The notes beneath the pieces were generated by a model that worked only from the letters and a program-made list of their open reading frames with translations, searched no databases and was not told the origin of the DNA. This document shows, piece after piece, positions 5,126-8,922 of a DNA stretch of 8,922 bases. The stretch comes from Muribaculaceae bacterium (GTDB lineage: Bacteria > Bacteroidota > Bacteroidia > Bacteroidales > Muribaculaceae), in NCBI GenBank assembly GCA_024400895.1, contig JAKSMA010000089.1, positions 1 through 8,922 of the forward strand, written 5' to 3'. Position numbers and translations under genes: made by a program. How positions within the stretch are numbered: the stretch's first letter is position 1; every line of letters begins with the position of its first letter.

Positions 5126-5145
5126 CGAGTGTAATTACTGTGAAG

Positions 5146-6114
5146 ATGATGAAGCGTGCGGTGATATTCGTGGCCACAGTGGTGGGCTTTGCTTTGGGTG
5201 CTCTTGCTCAGAGCGACACTGCTTTGCGTTTCAATCCCACGCCTATTCCGAATGTGGTGGGCGCCGACAAGCTGCTCAAGCCTCAGTTCTCCATTATCAC
5301 TCCCAACATTGTGGCACCCAGCTTGAGCAACTATCTGGCTCCTGAGCCATTGCAGTTCGACAACAAACTTTCGCTCCTCCCCGATAGTCTAAAGGCCACT
5401 CCTGAATTGAGTATCACGCCACAAGTGTATCGCCCAGAAAATCGCTACAACTTTAGAGGCAATCCGTTTAGCCGCGATTGGAGCGCTGGGGGAGAGCTGA
5501 TGCGAATCGACGATAACCTGAGCCTGGTGGGCAGCGGCAGCTACACCACTTATCCCGCTTTGGGCAACATTGGCACGGGTAGCCTGGGCCTGTATGCCAC
5601 ACCCACCGACCGCCTGTCGATTGGGCTTGGCGCCAACGCCGTGAAATACCACATGGGTCGCTCGGCTTGGAACGATTACGGGCTATACGTGAATGGCAGC
5701 TTTAAACTGACCGACCGCCTGAGCGTGAATGCATTCGGACAGTATTATTTCGACAAGCGATACCACTCGGTGGGGGCTATGGGCTATATGCAGAGTGCGG
5801 TGTATGGCGGCTCCTTTGATTATAAATTTTCTGATAAATTCAGCCTCGCACTCGGTGCACAACGCTACTACGACCCGTACACCCGTACTTGGAAAACTGT
5901 GCCGATTGTGGCACCAACTTTCAATCTCTTTGGCTCGCCGATGACGGTGGATGTGGGCGGTATTCTCTACACTCTGGTGGAGGCTATCATCGACAATGCC
6001 CGCGACAACAAGAACAGCTACTCGTCGCCTGCGGGAGCAGTGAGTGCACCCACGGGACCAATGCCTATGAATCAGTTCAATTCTCGCCGTGCCCAAGGTG
6101 GGAATATCCGATAG
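5146..6114 (+). CDS. Exported protein with probable outer-membrane beta-barrel, function unknown
   Basis: This is a 322-residue protein from the ATG at 5146. The open frame extends upstream to a TTG at 5101, but M-M-K-R followed by a hydrophobic core and G-A-L-A-Q gives a normal signal peptide only from 5146/5149, and the likely promoter lies inside the longer version. After a Pro/Leu-rich stretch of about 80 residues (with V-Y-R-P-E-N-R-Y-N-F-R-G-N-P) the rest alternates short amphipathic strands and turns: S-L-V-G-S-G-S-Y-T, D-R-L-S-I-G-L-G, F-K-L-T-D-R-L-S-V-N-A-F-G-Q-Y-Y, S-F-D-Y-K-F-S-D-K-F-S-L-A-L-G. This pattern is typical of an 8-12-strand outer-membrane barrel. A polar tail follows a short hydrophobic stretch near P-M-T-V-D-V-G-G-I-L-Y-T-L-V. 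No family is recognised. It stands alone, between its own promoter and terminator. Confidence 0.82.
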   Translation: MMKRAVIFVATVVGFALGALAQSDTALRFNPTPIPNVVGADKLLKPQFSIITPNIVAPSLSNYLAPEPLQFDNKLSLLPDSLKATPELSITPQVYRPENRYNFRGNPFSRDWSAGGELMRIDDNLSLVGSGSYTTYPALGNIGTGSLGLYATPTDRLSIGLGANAVKYHMGRSAWNDYGLYVNGSFKLTDRLSVNAFGQYYFDKRYHSVGAMGYMQSAVYGGSFDYKFSDKFSLALGAQRYYDPYTRTWKTVPIVAPTFNLFGSPMTVDVGGILYTLVEAIIDNARDNKNSYSSPAGAVSAPTGPMPMNQFNSRRAQGGNIR

Positions 6115-6137
6115 GGATAAATTAATTCCTTTTTTTT
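6101..6137 (+). terminator. Intrinsic terminator overlapping the stop codon of the barrel-protein gene
   Basis: GGAA-TATCC (6101-6109) pairs with GGATA (6115-6119) and TTCC (6126-6129) around a 6-nt bulge, followed by eight T residues (6130-6137). The TAG stop (6112-6114) lies in the hairpin loop, so the structure begins within the coding sequence. Confidence 0.6.
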
Positions 6138-6155
6138 GAATCTAATAGTTAAATA

Positions 6156-6186
6156 GATTGGCAAGATAGCAAGATTGGCAAGATAG
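6156..6186. repeat. Short tandem repeat, 17-bp period
   Basis: GATTGGCAAGATAG occurs at 6156-6169 and exactly again at 6173-6186, with CAA between. It lies in the 216-bp spacer between two plus-strand genes. No function is visible. Confidence 0.8.
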
Positions 6187-6281
6187 GCTGCTTATCCGGG
6201 CTGGGCTGTGGACTCTGCCGGAATTTGCTGTTTGACTTGTGTAAAAAATGTTAATATCCACATTGTTAGCAAATTTTTGAG

Positions 6282-6289
6282 TAAATTTG
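6282..6289 (+). promoter_or_regulatory. -7 element of the beta-helix-like gene
   Basis: TAAATTTG is an exact TAnnTTTG match about 40 bp before the ATG. The nearest TTG upstream (6264-6266) is 15 bp away, shorter than the usual spacing, so only the -7 part is well supported. Confidence 0.5.
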
Positions 6290-6330
6290 TGTGATACTAT
6301 TTTATGAATTAACGGCTAATTATTTTACTT

Positions 6331-7137
6331 ATGAAGAAAACTTTGAAATTCTCGCTTGTCATGGCAATGGGCATGATGGCGATGAGCCCTGCAACCGCAT
6401 GGGCAGAGGATGTGGCAACACTGAACGTGAGCGGTCACACCGTTAGTTACGACAACTTGGTTAATGCCGTTCATGCTGCATCTATCGAATCAAATGCAGA
6501 GAACCCTGCAACCGTAACTGTTCTTGCCGACGTGAGCAGCACAGAAAACGGCCAGTATTTCCTACAAGTGCCATCGGGCGTAGTGACCCTTGACCTCAAC
6601 GGCCACACCCTGAGCATGACAAGCAACCAGTCGGTATTAGCCGTGACTGGCGGCGACCTCACCATTGTTGACAACAGCGCTAACAAGACTGGTAAGCTGT
6701 ATGGCAACTATTGTGCGCTTGACTTCCAGATGGGTAAACTCACCGTGTGTGGCGGCACATACGAGGGCAATTACTCTCTGTCAGCTGCCACTTGGGGAAT
6801 ACCAAAACCTGGCGCTATCGCTCTGCGTGGCGGCACATTCATTAAGGGGCAATACGAGTCGTCAATCCAAGTTCCATATTTCACTTCAAGTCATTGGGAA
6901 ATCCTTGACATGGAGGGATGCAAGTTTGTCGACGCCAATACTGGAGAGGACGTTGTGATTAATGAGGATGCGTCTACTGTTTCACAATCTGTTAAGGTTG
7001 TTCGCCAAACGCCTACTGGCGTGAGCGACATCAATGCAGTGAACGCAAGCAAGGCTGTTAAGACCATCGAGAACGGCCAGCTCGTCATCACAAAGGACGG
7101 CAAGCGCTACAATGCAGCAGGCCAACTGATGAAGTAA
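6331..7137 (+). CDS. Exported beta-helix-like protein with short T9SS-like tail
   Basis: This is a 268-residue protein. The signal peptide covers about residues 1-25 (M-K-K-T-L-K, a Met-rich hydrophobic core, A-T-A-W-A). The centre carries short repeats of the right-handed beta-helix/pectate-lyase-like sort: V-T-L-D-L-N-G-H-T-L-S at 85-95, L-A-V-T-G-G-D-L-T-I-V-D at 103-114, L-T-V-C-G-G-T-Y near 137-144, and I-A-L-R-G-G-T-F near 163-170. The L-D-L-N-G-H-T-L motif is common in exported parallel beta-helix proteins of Bacteroidetes, but no catalytic residues can be picked out. It is short for a polysaccharide lyase, so binding or adhesion is more likely. The last 40 residues (229-268) have T-G-V-S-D-I, G-K-R-Y-N-A-A-G-Q-L and a Lys end. 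This resembles a T9SS sorting tail but differs from the longer tails of the other exported proteins here. It is monocistronic, with its own terminator. Confidence 0.82.
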   Translation: MKKTLKFSLVMAMGMMAMSPATAWAEDVATLNVSGHTVSYDNLVNAVHAASIESNAENPATVTVLADVSSTENGQYFLQVPSGVVTLDLNGHTLSMTSNQSVLAVTGGDLTIVDNSANKTGKLYGNYCALDFQMGKLTVCGGTYEGNYSLSAATWGIPKPGAIALRGGTFIKGQYESSIQVPYFTSSHWEILDMEGCKFVDANTGEDVVINEDASTVSQSVKVVRQTPTGVSDINAVNASKAVKTIENGQLVITKDGKRYNAAGQLMK

Positions 7138-7162
7138 TCATCACACCCCCTAACAATACAAG

Positions 7163-7195
7163 CGGGAGATTCCAAATGCGGAGTCTCCCGTTTTT
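7163..7195 (+). terminator. Intrinsic terminator of the beta-helix-like gene
   Basis: An 11-bp stem (7163-7173 with 7180-7190, one G-U) and a 6-nt loop are followed by five T residues. It starts 26 bp after the stop codon. Confidence 0.92.
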
Positions 7196-7212
7196 GTGTG
7201 TGGCTTTGTAGG

Positions 7213-7231
7213 GACGCTCGGCTCGAGCGTC
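7213..7231. repeat. REP-like palindrome
   Basis: GACGCTCG-gct-CGAGCGTC is a perfect 8-bp hairpin preceded by GTAGG. This GTAGGGACGC-type palindrome resembles dispersed intergenic repeats seen in many bacteria. Only one copy is present here, so its repetitive nature cannot be tested within the window. Confidence 0.55.
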
Positions 7232-7426
7232 AGGAGTCTAACATGTTGTAAACCAATTAGCTGTTGAACTGTTGGCTCAGAAAAACAAAAACCGAGAAAA
7301 CCCCTCGCGTAGGGTGGGCGCTGAAGCACCTGGCGGTATGAGCGCATGATTTTCCTTGTGAGCAAGCTCCCTGTAAAATCTCGCCCTCATTCCACCACCT
7401 TCCGCAAGGCAATAAACAAAAAACAA
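7232..7426. other. Intergenic stretch without a recognisable gene
   Basis: Short open frames exist on the minus strand, but they lack promoters, codon character and similarity I can recognise. The composition shifts here from the G/C-balanced left part to the A/T-rich right part. No RNA gene is evident. Together with 7471-7639 it makes up most of a 500-bp gene-free interval. Confidence 0.5.
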
Positions 7427-7470
7427 GGGAATAATAAACAATTTGTCCCCGTAAATTGCAAAAATCATAA
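7427..7470 (+). repeat. Left copy of a 44-bp direct repeat flanking the 188-residue gene
   Basis: The copy begins GGGAATAATAAACAATTTG and continues TCCCCGTAAATTGC and AAAAATCATAA. Compared with 8257-8300 about six bases differ over 44. An 18-base core, ACAATTTGTCCCCGTAAA, is identical. Both copies face the same way, 830 bp apart. Confidence 0.85.
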
Positions 7471-7558
7471 GCATAATAAATCCACACCATAATTTGATGA
7501 TGCGGATTTATATTCTATGCTGGTAATATAATTTTTCTGGTAATGATATACATGTTGT

Positions 7559-7577
7559 CCATGTAAATTTTACATGG
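7559..7577. promoter_or_regulatory. 19-bp palindrome, possible operator
   Basis: CCATGTAAA-t-TTTACATGG has two perfect 9-bp arms round a single base, with weaker symmetry extending outwards (GTTGT on the left, ATAAC on the right). It lies in the A/T-rich non-coding stretch downstream of the 188-residue gene. It has no T-run fitting a terminator close on either side, although TTTTTT occurs at 7585-7590. Confidence 0.5.
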
Positions 7578-7639
7578 GATAACATTTTTTAGGGGGTTAT
7601 AAATATACTAATGTAGAAATAATAAACTGGATTTGTATC

Positions 7640-8206
7640 TTATTTGGGAGCAGTTTTCTTCATGAGTTCTTCTATATAAGATGCGCTTCTATTTTTATTA
7701 ATTGATATAAGTTTTTCAGCAAAATAATCTGCTTCATTTTGAAATGAATATCTATCGAATTTTTTAAAAATTGAATATGTTTTCTTTGCGTATAATGTCC
7801 CTTGATACTCCATCCACACTGCTTCATCATTATTATCTTGTTGATTTACTATTTGAAGAAGAATTTTCATAAGACAATTCGATAAATTATCGCCAACAGT
7901 TATTTTCTCATCAAATACCATTAACGAGATTTCGTTATAATTAATATGTTCTATATCATTTTCGATACCATATTTTTCATTAATAGGATTATTAGAGAAC
8001 GCAACTACCCCTACTATATTAACATAATTATCTGCTAAGAAATATAGAAAGAACAGATTATTTTTAAAATGTTCAAATGATATTTGGGGGACATAATTTA
8101 TAAAAAATTCTTGTAATTTAGGGATATTACTTTCAGATGATTTTGACACTAAGATTTTAGCGTTTATGTCAGTATAATATGGTATGTTTATTATTTGATA
8201 TAACAT
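7640..8206 (-). CDS. Hypothetical protein, 188 residues, AT-rich and probably acquired
   Basis: I do not recognise this protein. It is soluble, with no signal peptide or clear membrane segment, and is rich in Asn, Ile, Lys, Phe and Tyr, as expected from its A/T-rich codons. That composition contrasts with the genes to the left. Segments that may be useful for searching are F-F-L-Y-F-L-A-D-N-Y-V-N-I-V-G-V-V-A-F, E-I-S-L-M-V-F-D-E-K and D-E-A-V-W-M-E-Y-Q-G-T-L-Y-A-K-K. The alternation of strand-like and helix-like stretches gives a vague alpha/beta (acetyltransferase-like) impression that is too weak to call. The ATG at 8206 is preceded by a consensus promoter only about 13 bp away, so the mRNA would be nearly leaderless. 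The gene stands alone between the two 44-bp direct repeats. Confidence 0.7.
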   Translation of the reverse strand: MLYQIINIPYYTDINAKILVSKSSESNIPKLQEFFINYVPQISFEHFKNNLFFLYFLADNYVNIVGVVAFSNNPINEKYGIENDIEHINYNEISLMVFDEKITVGDNLSNCLMKILLQIVNQQDNNDEAVWMEYQGTLYAKKTYSIFKKFDRYSFQNEADYFAEKLISINKNRSASYIEELMKKTAPK

Positions 8207-8218
8207 AGCATTTTTTCA

Positions 8219-8250
8219 CAAAATTACATTTTATTTTGGTAACTACCAAA
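8219..8250 (-). promoter_or_regulatory. Consensus promoter of the 188-residue gene with overlapping operator-like palindrome
   Basis: On the minus strand, TTTG (8250-8247) is followed after 20 bp by TAATTTTG (8226-8219), matching the phylum consensus. The palindrome TTTGGTA-AC-TACCAAA (8235-8250, perfect 7-bp arms) covers the -33 box, where a bound dimeric regulator would block transcription. Confidence 0.7.
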
Positions 8251-8256
8251 TATTTA

Positions 8257-8300
8257 GGGAATAACGAACAATTTGTCCCCGTAAACTAAAAAAATCAAAA
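8257..8300 (+). repeat. Right copy of the 44-bp direct repeat
   Basis: The copy begins GGGAATAACGAACAATTTG and continues TCCCCGTAAACTAA and AAAAATCAAAA. It shares the 18-base core ACAATTTGTCCCCGTAAA with 7427-7470. It lies just upstream of the 188-residue gene's promoter and next to the transposase remnant, so it may mark the edge of a mobile or duplicated segment. Confidence 0.85.
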
Positions 8301-8301
8301 A

Positions 8302-8327
8302 AGTCAGCAGTTTCTGTTGACTTTTTC
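8302..8327. terminator. Possible bidirectional terminator hairpin
   Basis: AGTCA-g-CAG-ttt-CTG-t-TGACT (8302-8322) is followed by TTTTT on the plus strand and preceded by AAAAAA, giving a T-run on the minus strand too. It lies just before the transposase remnant. It could stop read-through from either side. Confidence 0.5.
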
Positions 8328-8328
8328 T

Positions 8329-8424
8329 GTTTACTACCACAATGTCAGTGAAGAGCATCTGCAAGCGTACATTGACGAATGCTGTTTCAGATGGAATACA
8401 AGAAAAAATGCATCACAATTGTGA
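8329..8424 (+). pseudogene. C-terminal remnant of an IS1595/ISXO2-type transposase
   Basis: One plus-strand frame reads V-Y-Y-H-N-V-S-E-E-H-L-Q, then A-Y-I-D-E-C-C-F-R-W-N-T-R-K, then N-A-S-Q-L and a TGA stop (8422-8424). This is the closing segment of DDE transposases of the IS1595/ISXO2 group, whose ends typically read Y-H-x-V-S-x-K-H-L-Q-x-Y-x-D-E-F-x-F-R-x-N. The catalytic domain upstream is absent: directly before the fragment lie the hairpin at 8302 and the direct repeat, with no related coding. The piece is about 31 codons of an expected 300 or so and cannot be active. It is too short for an ORF caller and marks an old insertion or a deletion end-point. Confidence 0.75.
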
Positions 8425-8429
8425 TGCAT
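8403..8429 (-). terminator. Terminator of the glycine-rich gene
   Basis: A perfect 22-bp palindrome (8408-8429; arms ATGCATCACAA and TTGTGATGCAT) gives a 9-bp stem with a 4-nt loop. On the minus strand it runs into six T residues (8408-8403). It lies about 70 bp after the stop codon of the glycine-rich gene. The plus-strand stop codon of the transposase remnant falls inside it. Confidence 0.75.
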
Positions 8430-8498
8430 TGCCTATATGTTTGAAATGTCTGTCGGTATCGTTAAAACCAAAAGTGAATTCAAGTTGTGTAAGTTGAA

Positions 8499-8922
8499 TT
8501 AGTTTTGAAAATCATTATCAAGCGAATAGTCAACACCTTGATTTGCTTGTGCATTCAAACTATTAAGTATCCATTCTGCATATGATTGAATCATTTCAAC
8601 GCATTCTTCAACGTCATTAATGTTTCCACTGGTATAAGATTGCATTGCTCTTTGTGCAACGTTCATAATTGCGCCCAAGTTTCTATCAATTCCTTGCGTT
8701 CTTCGATTGTTTAATACTTGTTGTTGCCCTTGTTGTCCTTGCTTGTAACCTTTGACAGCACCGTTTACCGCACCAGCAAAACCACCAGAGAATTTGCTAC
8801 CTTTAAATCCATTCCAAGCACCTTTAACACCGTCCATAAAACCTTGGTTTTCATTCAATACATTGTTTACACATTCTTTAATCACTCTATTCAATTGTGA
8901 TTCTGTTAATCTTACTTTATTT
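8499..8922 (-). CDS. Glycine-rich hypothetical protein with KVRLTESQL motif (5' partial)
   Basis: The open frame continues past the right edge of the window. The apparent TTG start at 8894 is not the true start, because the upstream in-frame codons read N-K-V-R-L-T-E-S-Q-L before N-R-V-I-K-E-C-V-N-N-V-L-N-E. This K-V-R-L-T-E-S-x-L-x-x-V-I-K-E-x-V-x-x-V-L-x-E segment opens many hypothetical proteins of Bacteroidales phages (including crAss-like phages) and mobile elements. Next comes a glycine-spaced stretch (G-F-M-D-G-V-K-G-A-W-N-G-F-K-G, then G-G-F-A-G-A-V-N-G-A-V-K-G) that could form glycine-zipper helices. A Q-G-Q-Q-G-Q-Q-Q linker follows, and a helical C-terminus (about the last 65 residues: I-M-N-V-A-Q-R-A-M-Q-S-Y and V-E-M-I-Q-S-Y-A-E-W-I-L-N). 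Function is unknown; virion-associated, peptidoglycan-passing or membrane-active roles are only possibilities. About 140 residues are visible. Confidence 0.72.
   Translation of the reverse strand, partial: NKVRLTESQLNRVIKECVNNVLNENQGFMDGVKGAWNGFKGSKFSGGFAGAVNGAVKGYKQGQQGQQQVLNNRRTQGIDRNLGAIMNVAQRAMQSYTSGNINDVEECVEMIQSYAEWILNSLNAQANQGVDYSLDNDFQN

Noticed and set aside
5101..5145. TTG start giving a 15-residue N-terminal extension of the barrel protein
   Set aside because: The extension spoils the signal peptide, and the likely -7 promoter element at 5118-5125 lies within it. The ATG at 5146 is preferred.
7150..7490. Overlapping 65-77-codon minus-strand frames after the beta-helix gene
   Set aside because: They overlap each other and the terminator and REP-like palindrome, and have no promoter or coding character.
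8894..8894. TTG as true start of the glycine-rich protein
   Set aside because: The frame stays open to the window edge, and the upstream codons complete a known N-terminal motif, so the start lies outside the window.

Overview
The window looks like the chromosome of a gut-type Bacteroidales bacterium, probably of the Prevotella/Muribaculaceae kind. The evidence is: promoters matching the Bacteroidetes consensus (TTTG, about 19-20 bp, TAnnTTTG); A/T-rich start regions without Shine-Dalgarno sites; exported proteins ending in a T9SS-like tail (a Y.N.AGQ motif followed by an I-VVT.(Y/F)TDG-type motif); a dockerin-like calcium-loop C-terminus; and a Bacteroidetes-type ribosomal protein S21. No species can be assigned from the sequence alone.

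Left part (1-4230). The window opens in the last 53 codons of a dockerin-ended protein. It is followed 18 bp later by an exported DUF4465-type protein and a strong terminator. A 358-bp MITE-like inverted-repeat element with candidate target duplications lies between this unit and a convergent minus-strand operon. That operon starts at a consensus promoter (4240-4270), runs through a clear class-I cobalamin (vitamin B12) riboswitch (3985-4226), and encodes two exported T9SS-tailed proteins. One is a 274-residue protein of uncharacterised family. The other is a 417-residue DUF5074/YncE-like beta-propeller resembling the BtuG class of B12-binding surface proteins. The operon is therefore most simply read as B12-repressed genes for surface capture of corrinoids, without a TonB receptor inside the window. 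The leader also holds a 13-nt segment complementary to the riboswitch's own P6 strand and a 12-bp inverted repeat ending six bases before the start codon.

Middle (4268-6137). rpsU (S21) is on the minus strand with its own terminator, whose T-run contains the -33 box of the B12 operon. Upstream of rpsU is a compact unit with a promoter, about 240 nt of highly foldable sequence and an intrinsic terminator. I read it as an independent structured ncRNA gene that I cannot name with confidence. Divergently, on the plus strand, lies a 322-residue exported protein with a likely outer-membrane beta-barrel; its terminator overlaps its stop codon.

Right part (6138-8922). A 268-residue exported beta-helix-like protein with a short T9SS-like tail ends in a clean terminator. 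After a REP-like palindrome the sequence becomes visibly AT-rich and accessory. A pair of roughly 44-bp direct repeats 830 bp apart brackets an orphan 188-residue gene that has a consensus promoter covered by a 16-bp palindrome. Next comes a C-terminal scrap of an IS1595/ISXO2-type transposase, then a glycine-rich gene that runs off the right edge and carries the 'KVRLTESQL' N-terminal motif seen in Bacteroidales phage and mobile-element proteins.
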